Source: Streptomyces sp. NBC_00513
GTDB taxonomy: Bacteria; Actinomycetota; Actinomycetes; Streptomycetales; Streptomycetaceae
Direction of reading: 5' to 3'
DNA length: 64,000 nucleotides
NCBI RefSeq assembly: GCF_041431415.1
Contig: NZ_CP107845.1
Location: 6,944,001 to 7,008,000 of the forward strand
Part shown: positions 33,492 to 42,934 of the stretch, piece after piece
Numbering within the stretch: the stretch's first letter is position 1
Layout of the letters: each line of letters starts with the position of its first letter
Position numbers and translations under genes: made by a program
The notes under the pieces: model-generated
What the model saw: the letters and a program-made list of their open reading frames with translations, nothing else
Told to the model about the DNA's origin: nothing
The model's database searches: none

Positions 33492-34100
33492 GTGAACACC
33501 TCGACCTCCAGCACCCTGCGCCAGGTCATGGGCCTCGACGACACGCCCGCCCGCCTCGCGGACTCCACCCTCCTCCTGATCGACTTCCAGAACACCTACC
33601 GCACCGGCGTGATGGCCCTCGAAGGCGCCGAACCCGCCCTGGAAGCGGCCGGCCGCCTGCTCGCCGCCGCCCGGGCCGCCGGAACGCGGGTGATCCACAT
33701 CATCAACGACGGCGGCGAGGGCACCCCGTACGACATCCGCGCCGAGATAGGGGCCATCAGCGCCGAGGTGGCCCCCCGCGACGGCGAACCGGTCGTCGTC
33801 AAGCAGCTCCCGAACTCCTTCCACGCCACGGAGCTGGAGAAGACCCTGACGGAACTGGGCGCCGGCCAAGACCTGATCCTGGCCGGGTTCATGACCCACA
33901 TGTGCGTCACCTTCACCGCCCAGGGAGCCTTCAACCTGGGCTACCGGCCCACCGTGGTCGCCGAGGCGACCGCCACCCGCCCACTGTCCGGGCCCGACGG
34001 AACCCCGGTTCCCGCCGCCACCCTCCAGGCGGCGAGCCTCACCACCATCGCCGACCTCTTCGGCGTCGTCGTCCCCACGGCCGCGCACCTCACCGCCTGA
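33492..34100 (+). CDS. isochorismatase-family cysteine hydrolase
   Basis: 202 residues from GTG 33492 with an AAGGA site. Features of the family: LLIDFQNTYRTG (catalytic Asp), a Lys in VVVKQLPNSFHAT, and LAGFMTHMCVTFTAQGAF with the nucleophile Cys in the MCV motif. Members hydrolyse amides or vinyl ethers such as nicotinamide, N-carbamoyl compounds or isochorismate. The substrate is unknown. It is co-transcribed with the GlxA-type regulator, a pairing common in actinobacteria. Confidence 0.9.
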   Translation: MNTSTSSTLRQVMGLDDTPARLADSTLLLIDFQNTYRTGVMALEGAEPALEAAGRLLAAARAAGTRVIHIINDGGEGTPYDIRAEIGAISAEVAPRDGEPVVVKQLPNSFHATELEKTLTELGAGQDLILAGFMTHMCVTFTAQGAFNLGYRPTVVAEATATRPLSGPDGTPVPAATLQAASLTTIADLFGVVVPTAAHLTA

Positions 34101-34246
34101 CGGCCCCACCCACGCCGGCTCCGTCGCGTGGGTGACCGCGCGCGGGTCGCGAAGGGTGAAATCGCACCCATGTCGGGGGTGTTGATCGAGGTACCGGTCA
34201 GGGGATTCTCCTTTCGGTCCACCGGTCCGAGGGCCAGACTCACACC

Positions 34247-35107
34247 ATGACCGGTGACGAGTCCGGCCCTCCGCCGGAACCCGACGAGTACCTCGAACGC
34301 GTCCTGTGGGAAGCCTTCCGCGAGGCGTGCGCCACGATGCGCCTGCACGGCGCACTCCCCGGCAGGGTCCGGGCCCACCGTCCTCCCGAGGTGGCGCCCG
34401 TGGGAACGTTTCCCGACCTCGGCGCTTCGGACACGCTGCGCGAACTGCTCGCGCGGGTCGAGGCCGAATGCGCGGTGTACGTGCACGAGTCGCCGGCCCC
34501 GCGCGGGACCGGCGGGCAGGACACCGGCCGACTGGTCGTCGCCGCGGCGGTCTGGCCGGGGGAGGGCCTCTCGGGGCTGCGCGTCTCCTCGTACCGGCGC
34601 GACGGCACGCTGGAGGAGATCACCGCCGAGGGCGTACGCCTGGAGGACACCCACCTCGACGTGCCCTGGCTGCGCGGCTGCCTGCCGGCCGCCCGTCGGA
34701 CCGATCCGGACACGTACCCGGCCTCCGCTCCGGCCTCCGCCCCCGCCGGCTCCTCGGGGCCGGTCACCTCCCCGATGTCCGCCCCGGCTCGGACTTCGCG
34801 CACGGGAGCGGGTCTCGTCGCGCTCGCCCTCGTGGGCCTGTTCGGATGCGTGACAGCCGTCCTGGGAGTGACCGGGCTGCTCGCCGGCACCTGGGACCGG
34901 CCCACCTGCGGCGGGCGGACCATGACTCCGGGAGACACCTGCGTCGGGTTCGGCGCCACCACCACCTACGAGGAGCGGCGCGCGGCCATGGGCCACCGGC
35001 CGGACCCGGCCCTCTTCGCCCTCGGCGGGACGGCGGTCATGGTCGCCTGCGTGGCGTGGGGCCGCGGTCTGGACCGGCGACACGGGAGAACCCGGGACGC
35101 GGGCTGA
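34247..35107 (+). CDS. membrane protein of unknown function
   Basis: 286 residues from ATG 34247. Residues 1-150 look cytosolic and alpha/beta (YLERVLWEAFREACATMRLHG, GLRVSSYRRDGTLEEITAEGVRL). A Pro/Ala/Ser linker (about 155-185) leads to two transmembrane helices near 193-215 (GLVALALVGLFGCVTAVLGV) and 258-275 (ALGGTAVMVACVAW). A short loop between them holds two Cys (RPTCGGRTMTPGDTCVGF). No family recognised. The Shine-Dalgarno is weak. Confidence 0.75.
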   Translation: MTGDESGPPPEPDEYLERVLWEAFREACATMRLHGALPGRVRAHRPPEVAPVGTFPDLGASDTLRELLARVEAECAVYVHESPAPRGTGGQDTGRLVVAAAVWPGEGLSGLRVSSYRRDGTLEEITAEGVRLEDTHLDVPWLRGCLPAARRTDPDTYPASAPASAPAGSSGPVTSPMSAPARTSRTGAGLVALALVGLFGCVTAVLGVTGLLAGTWDRPTCGGRTMTPGDTCVGFGATTTYEERRAAMGHRPDPALFALGGTAVMVACVAWGRGLDRRHGRTRDAG

Positions 35108-35213
35108 GTCCCCGCGCCGGTCCTCGCGGCCGGCCGGGGAGCGCGCCGTAGGCCCCTCGGGCGCTCTCACAGTGACACGCCGGCGGACGTCCGCGAGACG
35201 AACCGGTCTCGGC

Positions 35214-35247
35214 GGCGCGCCTCGCCCTCGCGGGGGCGAGACGCGCC
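35214..35247. terminator. bidirectional terminator between convergent genes
   Basis: GGCGCG-C-CTCGCCC (35214-35227) pairs with GGGCGAG-A-CGCGCC (35234-35247) with one C/A mismatch, about 105 bases after one stop and 10 before the other. Confidence 0.6.
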
Positions 35248-35256
35248 TGGTCGGGG

Positions 35257-35760
35257 TCAGTGGAACAGCATGGACGCGTCCCCGGCCGGGGTGGTGACGG
35301 AGCCCGGGCAGAGGAAGCTTCCCGAGGTCTTGGTCGCGGTGAAGGCCTGGTTGACGTACTTCCGTGTGGACCCGTCACGGTTCCACACGATGTTCGTCGC
35401 CTTGTAGCGACAGGAGATGAAACTCTGTTTGCCGGTGATGTCGATGGCGTCGGTCTTCGCGAGCGCGGCCGCGTCGTCGAAGGTGAACGACGGGTTGTTG
35501 TTGAGGGAGGCGGTGATTCCGCCGCCGCAGGCCAGGTTGCCGCCGGGGGTGTTGACGGTGGTGCGGTCGACGGTGAGGGTGCTCGGGGGGACGGCGCTGG
35601 TGCGGGCGTTGGTCCAGGCGCAGGTGTTGCCCGCCACGACCATCACCCCGTCGATCCTCTGATCGGCGGTGGGTCCCAGGGCCAGTGCGGTGGTCGAGCC
35701 GCCGAGAACCAGCGCGGCGGCCAGTACGGTGACGCGGGACCATGTGGAGATCGTCCTCAT
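35257..35760 (-). CDS. secreted protein of unknown function
   Basis: 167 residues from ATG 35760 with an AGAGGAG site. The signal peptide MRTISTWSRVTVLAAALVLG is cleaved near ALA-LG. The mature domain has three cysteines (NTCAWTN, NLACGGG, FISCRYK), a fourth near the end (SFLCPGS), and many beta-type stretches with NNNPSFTF. No family recognised. Two disulphides are plausible in the extracellular protein. Single-gene unit. Confidence 0.78.
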   Translation of the reverse strand: MRTISTWSRVTVLAAALVLGGSTTALALGPTADQRIDGVMVVAGNTCAWTNARTSAVPPSTLTVDRTTVNTPGGNLACGGGITASLNNNPSFTFDDAAALAKTDAIDITGKQSFISCRYKATNIVWNRDGSTRKYVNQAFTATKTSGSFLCPGSVTTPAGDASMLFH

Positions 35761-35975
35761 GTCGCTCCTCTTTGCCACGTCCTTGTGGGGGTGTACGGCG
35801 AGGCGTGGGGGCCGCGCCGCTCGGAACGTCCCACAGGGGTCTTGAAATGTCAGGCCCATGCCAATCTATTGGCCGGATGGCATCAGTGTGGCGGGAGGTC
35901 GTCCGTCGAGCCCCCCCTCGCGGTCGGGGCGCGCCGGCCGTCGGAGACCGGACGCGGCGCGCACCGCGGGCGATG

Positions 35976-36569
35976 TCAGAGGCGGGCGCCGAGGCGGGAC
36001 TTGGCGTCCGGCCATTCCTCGGCGAGCAGCGAGAAGTAGACGGTGTCCCGCCAGGTGCCGTCCGGGCGGCGGCGGTGGCGACGCAGTACGCCCTCACGCC
36101 GCGCGCCGAGTCGGGCGATGGCCGCCTGTGAGCGGAGGTTCATGTGGTCCGTCTTCAACTGGACCCGCCCCATGCCGAGTTCCTCGAAGGCGTGGGTCAT
36201 GAGAAGCAGCTTGGTCTCGGTGTTGACCGCCGAGCGCCAGTGGGCGCGGCCGTACCAGGTCCAGCCGATCTCCAGTCGCTCGTGGGCGGCGTCGACGTCC
36301 ATGAAGGTCGTCCAGCCGATCGCCTTGCCGCTCGCGCGGTGGATGACGGCGAAGGGGAGGTAAGTGCCGCGCTCCGCGTCCTCGAGCAGTCCCGTGAGCG
36401 TCGCGCCCAGTTCCGCCTCGGTGCGCGGTGCCACGCCTCCTTGCCAGCGCCAGACCTCGTCGTCACCGCCTCCGGCCGCGAACAGGTCGCCGAGGTGGTC
36501 CATCGACAGGGGGACGAGGGTGACGTGCCGGCCGGTCAGGGTGACGGGGGCGGGGATCTTCGCAGACAT
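35976..36569 (-). CDS. GNAT-family N-acetyltransferase (RimJ/RimL type)
   Basis: 197 residues from ATG 36569. Acetyl-CoA-binding features: HERLEIGWTWYGRAHWRSAVNTETKLLLMTHAFE, then LGMGRVQLKTDHMNLRSQAAIARLGARREGVLR, typical of RimJ/RimL relatives that acetylate protein N-termini, antibiotics or small amines. Substrate unknown. It is divergent from the HelD-like helicase across an AT-rich, repeat-containing spacer. Confidence 0.9.
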   Translation of the reverse strand: MSAKIPAPVTLTGRHVTLVPLSMDHLGDLFAAGGGDDEVWRWQGGVAPRTEAELGATLTGLLEDAERGTYLPFAVIHRASGKAIGWTTFMDVDAAHERLEIGWTWYGRAHWRSAVNTETKLLLMTHAFEELGMGRVQLKTDHMNLRSQAAIARLGARREGVLRRHRRRPDGTWRDTVYFSLLAEEWPDAKSRLGARL

Positions 36570-36633
36570 GGCGGCACTCTAGCTCTATGAACTAGGAACA
36601 TCAAATGTCTGCACTAGTGCAAAATTCGATGGG

Positions 36634-36676
36634 ATCCGGTCTGGGGGTGCGAATCCGGTCTGGGTGTGCGATCCGG
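36634..36676. repeat. tandem repeat of about 19 bp in a divergent promoter region
   Basis: ATCCGGTCTGGGGGTGCGA (36634-36652) is repeated at 36653-36670 with one change and one base missing, then starts a third time (ATCCGG 36671-36676). It lies in the AT-rich spacer between the GNAT and HelD-like genes and could be stacked operator sites. Confidence 0.6.
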
Positions 36677-36715
36677 CCCGTGAATGGCGCCTTCGGTCCA
36701 TTGGTTCCGGGGACG

Positions 36716-36749
36716 CAAAAAAGCTCCGAGCCGAATGGCGGCCGGAGCT
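36716..36749 (-). terminator. minus-strand intrinsic-terminator-like hairpin
   Basis: AGCTCCG-A-GCCG (36722-36733) pairs with CGGCCGGAGCT (36739-36749) with one bulge and an AATGG loop. On the minus strand the stem is followed by six T (36722-36717), the form of an intrinsic terminator. No minus-strand gene is known upstream, so it could end an unannotated RNA or a leader of the GNAT gene. Confidence 0.5.
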
Positions 36750-36776
36750 CTCGTCTGGGGGGTATATTTGACGTTT

Positions 36777-36801
36777 CATGTTCGGGCGGAATGTGAACAT
36801 G
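36777..36801. promoter_or_regulatory. CATGTTC-N11-GAACATG inverted repeat upstream of the HelD-like gene
   Basis: A perfect 7-bp dyad with an 11-base spacer lies 42-66 bases before the helicase start, just after the AT-rich TATATTTGACG. Candidate operator. Confidence 0.45.
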
Positions 36802-36842
36802 AAGCAGCTTTACGAGGACATCGTACCGCGTCAGGAGTGGAA

Positions 36843-39110
36843 TTGTCAACCGAAGAATTCCGTGTCGAGCAGCAATTCATCGACGGGATCTACGCCCGCC
36901 TCGATGGCCTGCGTGACCAGGCCGAACGCGCGATGAGCGGCGCTCTGGCCGACGTCGGGAGCGGGTTTCAGGCGCGCCTGGAGCGGGATGTGCTGGTCGC
37001 CGAGCAGTCCGGTCTCCTTTCCGCTCTGGACTCGGGGGAAAACGGTCTCTGTTTCGGCCGCCTGGAGTTCTCCGACGGTCGGGACCACCACATCGGCCGT
37101 ATCGGAATCCGGCAGGACGACAGCGAGCGCACCCCTCTCGTGCTCGACTGGCGCGCCGATGTCGCGCGTCCGTTCTACCTCGCGACCGGGCACGTGCCGA
37201 TGGGGCTGCGCAGGCGCCGACACCTCACCACCCGGGGCCGGGAGGTCGTCGCGCTGCACGACGAGATCCTCGACCTCGCCGACACCGAGCGCACCGGACA
37301 CGAGGGGACCGACGCGGACGCCGTGCTGCTCGCCGCGCTCGACGCGGCCCGGACCGGCCGGATGCACGACATCGTGCGGACCATCCAGGCCGAGCAGGAC
37401 CGGATCATCCGCTCCTCCCACCACGGGGTGCTCGTGGTGGAGGGCGGACCGGGCACCGGGAAGACGGCCGTCGCACTGCACCGCGCCGCCTACCTGCTGT
37501 ACGCCCACCGCGAGACGCTCGCCAAGCGCGGCGTCCTCATCGTCGGGCCCAATCCGGCCTTCCTCGGCTACATCGGGGAGGTGCTGCCCTCCCTCGGCGA
37601 GACCGGTGTCCTGCTCGCCACCCCGGGCGAGTTGTACCCCGGCGTCCACGCCACCGGTACCGACCGCCCCGGCGCCGCCGCCGTCAAGGGCGACATCCGG
37701 ATGGCGGAGGTCCTCGCCCGGGTCGTGGCGGACCGGCAGGCGCTGCCGGAGTCCGTACCCGCCGGTGCGGGTGAGGAGGCCGACGTGGTGCCCGAGCCCG
37801 CCCTGGAGATCGACCACGACGACTACGGCACGCTGCTGCTCGACCGCACCATGGCGCACGAGGCCCGGGACCGGGCCCGTGCCACCGGGCTGCCGCACAA
37901 CCTGGCCCGGCCCTACTTCGCGTTCCGTGTCATCGACGCGCTGACCGAGCAGCTCGCGGACCGCCTCGGGGCGGATCCGTACGGCGGCCCCAACCTGCTC
38001 GGCCCCGATGACGTCGCGCAGCTCGGCAAGGAGATCGCGACCAGCGCCGAGGTGCACGCGGCCATCGACACGCTCTGGCCCTCGCTCACACCCCTGCGAC
38101 TGGTCTCCGAGTTCCTCGCGGACCCCGAGCACCTCTCCGAGCGGGACGCCGAGCTGATCCGCCGCACCACGGACGACTGGACGCCCGCGGACGTCCCGTT
38201 GCTCGACGAGGCGGCCGAACTCCTCGGCTTCGACGACAGCGCGCGGCGCGCCGCCGAGGAACGCGAGCGACTGGAGCGCATCGCCTATGCCCAGGGCGTC
38301 CTGGACCTTTCGCTCGGTTCGGAGTCGTACGAGTTCGAGGACACCGAGAACGAGTTCCTCGCCGCGCACGACCTCATCGACGCGGAGCGGATGGCGGAGC
38401 GGCACGAGGAAGCCGACCACCGCAGCGCGGCCGAGCGGGCCGCCGCCGACCGCACCTGGGCCTTCGGGCACGTCATCGTGGACGAGGCGCAGGAACTCTC
38501 CGCGATGGCCTGGCGGCTGCTCATGCGACGCTGCCCGACGCGCTCCATGACCCTCGTCGGAGACCCGGCGCAGACCGGTGACGAGGCGGGCTGCGGCTCG
38601 TGGGAACAGATCCTGGACCCGTACGTCGAGAACCGTTGGGAACTGGTGCGCCTCGCGGTCAACTACCGCACACCCGCGGAGATCATGGACCTCGCGGCCG
38701 CCGTGCTCCGGGCCCGGCACCCCGGTTTCGAACCGCCCGGTTCGGTGCGTTCCACCGGGGTGCGCCCCTGGGTGCGGGCCACGGACGACCTGCCCGGCGC
38801 GGTCGCGGAGGCCGTGCGCGACTGCGCGCCCGCGGAGGGCCGGCTCGCGGTGATCGCCCCGCGCCCGCTGCACGAGGACCTCGCGGGCGCGCTGCCCGGC
38901 GTACCGGCCGGCGAGGAACCGGACCTGACCCGCGACGTCGTGCTGCTGGAGCCCCGCCAGGCGAAGGGCCTGGAGTTCGACACGGTGATCGTGGTGGAGC
39001 CCGCGGACCATCAACCGAGCGACCTGTACGTGGCCGTCACCCGTGCCACCCAGACCCTGGGGGTACTGCACACCGGGCGCCTGCCGGAAGGGCTGGAGGA
39101 CACGCCGTAG
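36843..39110 (+). CDS. HelD-like UvrD/Rep-family helicase
   Basis: 755 residues from TTG 36843, chosen because AGGAG (36833-36837) sits five bases upstream; a longer frame has no good start. An N-terminal coiled segment (EEFRVEQQFIDGIYARLDGLRDQAERAM) is typical of HelD. Walker A GGPGTGKTAVALHRAAYLL is near residue 200, DEAQELSAMAWRLLMRRCP near 548, and the helicase C-terminal part has RQAKGLEFDTVIVVEP and LYVAVTRATQTLGVLH. HelD proteins bind RNA polymerase and free stalled enzyme. Some actinobacterial forms (HelR) give rifamycin tolerance. Upstream repeats suggest tight regulation. Confidence 0.88.
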   Translation: MSTEEFRVEQQFIDGIYARLDGLRDQAERAMSGALADVGSGFQARLERDVLVAEQSGLLSALDSGENGLCFGRLEFSDGRDHHIGRIGIRQDDSERTPLVLDWRADVARPFYLATGHVPMGLRRRRHLTTRGREVVALHDEILDLADTERTGHEGTDADAVLLAALDAARTGRMHDIVRTIQAEQDRIIRSSHHGVLVVEGGPGTGKTAVALHRAAYLLYAHRETLAKRGVLIVGPNPAFLGYIGEVLPSLGETGVLLATPGELYPGVHATGTDRPGAAAVKGDIRMAEVLARVVADRQALPESVPAGAGEEADVVPEPALEIDHDDYGTLLLDRTMAHEARDRARATGLPHNLARPYFAFRVIDALTEQLADRLGADPYGGPNLLGPDDVAQLGKEIATSAEVHAAIDTLWPSLTPLRLVSEFLADPEHLSERDAELIRRTTDDWTPADVPLLDEAAELLGFDDSARRAAEERERLERIAYAQGVLDLSLGSESYEFEDTENEFLAAHDLIDAERMAERHEEADHRSAAERAAADRTWAFGHVIVDEAQELSAMAWRLLMRRCPTRSMTLVGDPAQTGDEAGCGSWEQILDPYVENRWELVRLAVNYRTPAEIMDLAAAVLRARHPGFEPPGSVRSTGVRPWVRATDDLPGAVAEAVRDCAPAEGRLAVIAPRPLHEDLAGALPGVPAGEEPDLTRDVVLLEPRQAKGLEFDTVIVVEPADHQPSDLYVAVTRATQTLGVLHTGRLPEGLEDTP

Positions 39111-39137
39111 GGCGTCCTGCCGATCGGACGGGGCCGA

Positions 39138-39161
39138 CCCCGGCGCACGAGGGCGCCGGGG
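39138..39161. terminator. bidirectional terminator between convergent genes
   Basis: CCCCGGCGC (39138-39146) pairs perfectly with GCGCCGGGG (39153-39161) around ACGAGG, between the helicase stop and the minus-strand regulator stop. Confidence 0.7.
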
Positions 39162-39173
39162 TGCCGGGTGTCG

Positions 39174-41259
39174 TCATCGGGCCGACAAGCCGTGCAGTCG
39201 CAGGGCGAGTTGCAGCTCCAGGGCGGAGCCCGGGGTGTTCCAGTCGTCGCCGAGGAGTCGGCGGATCCGCTCCAGCCGCTGCACGACCGTGTTCACGTGG
39301 ACGTGCAGGGCGTCCTTGGCCTGGGACAGGCTCCCGCCGTGGGCGTAGTACGCGTCGAGGGTTCGAACGAGTTCGGTGCCGCGCCGGTCGTCGTAGGCGA
39401 TGACCGGCCCGAGCACCCGCTCGACGTAGCCGCACACGTCGGCCCGGTCGCCGAGCAGCACCCCGAGGAATCCCAGATCGGGCAGGCCGGCGCCGTGGCC
39501 GGTGCGATTGAGCGTGTGCAGGGCCTCCACGCAGCGCAGGGCCTCGGAGTGGGCGGCCGACAACCCGTTCGGTCGATCCGCCGGACCGGCCGCGCCCACC
39601 GTCACCGGGGTCTCCAGTACGCGCCCGCCCCAGTTCCGCGGCCAGGGACCGGGCGACCGGGCCGGGCCGGTCGCCCGGTTCGACGGCGGGCACGACCAGC
39701 ACCACGCGCCCCTCGTACACCCCCGAGAGCCCCCGCAGGGAACGCGCCCGGCGGGCCGTCTCGGCGGCCAGGCGCGCCCGCACGGCCTCCTCGCAGTGCA
39801 GGACCAGCACCGAGTGGGGCCGCGCCAGGTCGAGGCCCAGCCTGCGGGCCCGCAGGGTCAGGCTCCCGGCATCGCGGGCCCGGTCGCCGTCCTCCGGCGC
39901 CAGCAGATCGCCGAGGAGCTCGCCGCGCACCCGGTCCTCGGCCTCCGCTATGGAGCGCCGGAGCAGCAACAGCAGGGCGGTGACCAGCCCGGCGCGCTCG
40001 AACAGTCGCCGTTCGGAGTCGGTGAGCGGAGCCCGCCCGGTGAGCGGGCCCCGCCCGGTGAGGGCGATGCTGCCCAGGAGTTCCGGCCCGGCCAGCACGG
40101 CCCACACCCAGGTCCCGTCCACCGGGACGGCCCGGCCGCCCGAGCGGGACTCCGCGGCGCCCCGTACGGGCGGGGCGATCGGTTCGGAGGCGACCCGCGC
40201 GAGTTCGGTGCCGTCGACGTCGTGGATGACGATGCCGCCGCCCAGCAGGGCCGCGACCTCACGGGCGAGATCCTCGATCTCGCCGCCGCGCAGCACCAGT
40301 TCGGTGAGCCGGTCGTGCGTCTCGGTGGCCAGCCGCATCGCCTCGCTGTGCGCGCGGACCGTCGCGTTGGCCTCGTTCAGGTCGACGAGCGCGGCGCGCG
40401 TCTCCTCCAACAGCCGGGCGCCGTCGATGGCCACGGCCGCGTGATCGGCGAGGGAGGACAGCAGGGCCACGGCGTCGGGAGCGAAGGCGCGGACCGCCCG
40501 GTCCGCCGCGTACAGCACCCCGATCACCCGTGTACCGACCCGCAGCGGGACCCCGAGGATGCCCCGGATCCCCTCCTCGCCGACGCCGCGGTCGATCGCG
40601 ATTGTGTGCCGGAAGCGGCCGTCGGCGCGGTAGTCGCTGCTGGCGTAGGGCCGGGCCGTCTGCGCCACCAGCCCGCCCAGCCCCTCGCCCATGCCGAGCC
40701 GCAACTGCTGGAAGGCGGCCGACACCGAACCGTCGGTGACGCGCATGAACGTGTCCCCGACGGCCGCGTCGTTGAGGGTCAGGTAGGCGACGTCGGTACC
40801 CAGCAGGGTGCGGGCCCGCCGGACGATCGCCCGCAGTACGGAGTCCAGATCGCGCAGGGCCGCCAGGTCGCCGGCCGTGTCGAACAGCGCCGTCAACTCC
40901 GCCTCCCGGCGCCTGTGTTGGTCGAGGGTGCGCCGGATGCCCAGCGCGGCTCGCGCGGCCTCCTCCACGAGCGCCGCCTCCGCCGCGCAGGCACCCCCGT
41001 CGCGTGCCCGCGCGGCGGCCGTGGTCAGCCGCTCGGCCGGCGCCCCCTCGGCCAGCAGGCGCAGCAGCCCGCTCAGGGCCGCTGCGGCGGGATTGGCGTC
41101 GGGGAGCCTGGGGTGGGTGGATTCGGTGCCGGTCGGGCCCGGGCCGGTGGCTTCGGGACCGACGGGGTCGGGGCCGGTCGCGTAGGAGGGGAGGGCGCCG
41201 GGGGTGATGGCGCCGCGGTCGGTCGCGTCGTGGTTGGTCGCGTCGTTCACGAGGCCCAT
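39174..41259 (-). pseudogene. PucR/CdaR-type regulator with GAF domain, frameshifted
   Basis: From ATG 41259 (MGLVNDATNHD) the frame encodes an N-terminal variable part and a GAF domain around residues 125-290 (ELTALFDTAGDLAALRDLDSVL..., GILGVPLRVGTRVIGVLYAADR). A middle CdaR-like region then runs to LAAELG. At about 39621-39630 the sense sequence moves to another frame, RVLETPVTVGAAG, which continues through the PucR helix-turn-helix (LDAYYAHGGSLSQAKDALHVHVNTVVQRLERIR) to the stop at 39174. Removing one base in the GC-run GCGCCCGCCC restores LAAELGRRVLETP. It is either a mutation or a sequencing error. It adjoins the MHS transporter and probably regulated it. Confidence 0.8.
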
Positions 41260-41291
41260 GCTGGCAGCTCCCGGGGGCGCGTTCGCCCCGG

Positions 41292-42686
41292 TCAGGCGAT
41301 GTCGGAGGGCTGTCCGGCGCGGGCGGGCGGGCGCCGCTCGGCCGGTGCGGAAGCGGGGGTGGGCGCCGTGAGATCCCGACCGCGGGTCTCCTTGGCGATG
41401 GCCACGGTGAAGGTGGTGACGATGGCGGCGGCGCACAGGTACACGGAGACCGGCAGTGAGGAGCCGTGGTCCTTGAGGAGTTCGACGGCGATGATCGGCG
41501 CCAGTGCCCCCGCGACGATCGAGGCGAGTTGGGAGCCCATGGAGGCGCCGGAGTAGCGGACTCTGGTGTCGAACATCTCCGAGATGAACGCCGCCTGCGG
41601 ACCGTACATCGCGCCGTGCAGCAACAGGCCGACCGTCACCGCCACCGTGATCACCGGGAACGACCGGGAGTCCACCAGGGCGAAGAAGGCGAACGCCCAC
41701 AGGGCCATTCCCACCGAGCCGATCATCGTGACCGGCCGGCGCCCGACCCGGTCCGACAGCGCGCCCCAGGCGGGGATGGTGACGAAGTGGACGGCGGACC
41801 CGATCAGCACGGCGTTGAGCGCCGTTCCCTTGGACATCCCGAGGTGAGTGGTCACGTAGACGAGGAGGAAGGAGGTCAGGACGTAGTACGAGATGTTCTC
41901 GCCGAACCGGGTCCCGATCGCCGTGAGCACCTCACGCCAACTCCTGCGGAACACCTCGACCACGGGCGCCTTCCGCGCGACCTCACCGGACGTCCTGGCT
42001 TCGGCCGCCGCTTTCGCCTGCGCGGCGAGGAAGACCGGCGACTCGGAGACCGAGATCCGGATCCACAGGCCGGCGATCACCAGCACCCCCGACAGGAGGA
42101 ACGGGACGCGCCAACCCCAGGCGAGGAAGGCCGCCTCGGACTGTACGGAGGCGAGCAGCGCCAGTACCCCGGTGGCCAGCAGGTTCCCGCCGGGCGCACC
42201 CGACTGCGGCCACGACGCCCAGAAGCCGCGGTGCTTGTCGCCCCCGTGCTCGGAGACGATCAGCACGGCACCGCCCCACTCGCCGCCCAACGCGAAGCCC
42301 TGCACGAGCCGCAGGACCGTGAGCAGAACGGGTGCCCCGACCCCGATCGTGGCGTACGTGGGCAACAGCCCCATGGCGAAGGTGGCCCCGCCCATCAAGA
42401 GCAGGCTGAGCACGAGCAGCTTCTTGCGCCCGACCTTGTCGCCGAAGTGCCCGAAGACGACCCCGCCGAGTGGACGCGCGAGGAAACCGATGGCGTAGGT
42501 GACGAACGCGATCAGCGTTCCGGTCAGCGGGTCCGCGGTGGGGAAGAACAGCTTGTTGAAGACGAGGGCGGCGGCGCTTCCGTAGAGGAAGAAGTCGTAC
42601 CACTCGATGGTGGTGCCGATCAGGCTGGCCGCGACGATCCTTCTGATGCCGGACCGGGTCTGCGGAGCCGCTGCGGGGGAGACCAT
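41292..42686 (-). CDS. MHS-family MFS metabolite:H+ symporter
   Basis: 464 residues from ATG 42686 with about 12 membrane segments. Family motifs: ASLIGTTIEWYDFFLYG at the first helix, GHFGDKVGRKKLLV in loop 2-3, GGEWGGAVLIVSEHGG, and GALSDRVGRRPV in loop 8-9. These mark the metabolite:proton symporter branch (ProP, KgtP, ShiA relatives), which takes up organic acids, betaines or shikimate. Substrate unknown. The neighbouring PucR-type regulator gene is on the same strand 32 bases downstream, so they may share a transcript. Confidence 0.92.
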   Translation of the reverse strand: MVSPAAAPQTRSGIRRIVAASLIGTTIEWYDFFLYGSAAALVFNKLFFPTADPLTGTLIAFVTYAIGFLARPLGGVVFGHFGDKVGRKKLLVLSLLLMGGATFAMGLLPTYATIGVGAPVLLTVLRLVQGFALGGEWGGAVLIVSEHGGDKHRGFWASWPQSGAPGGNLLATGVLALLASVQSEAAFLAWGWRVPFLLSGVLVIAGLWIRISVSESPVFLAAQAKAAAEARTSGEVARKAPVVEVFRRSWREVLTAIGTRFGENISYYVLTSFLLVYVTTHLGMSKGTALNAVLIGSAVHFVTIPAWGALSDRVGRRPVTMIGSVGMALWAFAFFALVDSRSFPVITVAVTVGLLLHGAMYGPQAAFISEMFDTRVRYSGASMGSQLASIVAGALAPIIAVELLKDHGSSLPVSVYLCAAAIVTTFTVAIAKETRGRDLTAPTPASAPAERRPPARAGQPSDIA

Positions 42687-42850
42687 GTGCACCACTTCCA
42701 GGGGCCTGTGGGGACGTTCCGTGTCGGCACAACGTAGAAGTCCGCAGGTCGGCGGTACATGTGGTCGGTCATCACAATCAGGCACCTTCCTGTGTGCCCG
42801 AACGCCACAGCGTCGACGTCGACGCCTTCCGATGTCCTCGGCGCCCATGG

Positions 42851-42900
42851 CGACGAGCAAGGCCCCGCGTCGTTCCCCGGACGCGGGACCTTGCTCGTCG
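42851..42900. terminator. terminator downstream of the DUF4232-type lipoprotein gene
   Basis: CGACGAGCAAGG (42851-42862) pairs with CCTTGCTCGTCG (42889-42900), and CCGCGTC with GACGCGG inside, giving 19 pairs with one small internal loop. It lies 35 bases after the minus-strand stop at 42935. Confidence 0.85.
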
Positions 42901-42934
42901 GCAGGTGGGGCGACTCGCGTCGATGCCCCCGAGG

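Noticed and set aside
36570-36842. Rifamycin-associated element upstream of the HelD-like gene
   Set aside because: I looked for the GGGGCTTGCGGCAAG-like palindrome described for helR genes and did not see it, so rifamycin control is not claimed.
36585-36849. Small minus-strand frames in the GNAT-HelD spacer (60-80 codons)
   Set aside because: Codon third positions lack the G/C bias of genes here and the frames cross the repeats and hairpin. The region looks regulatory.
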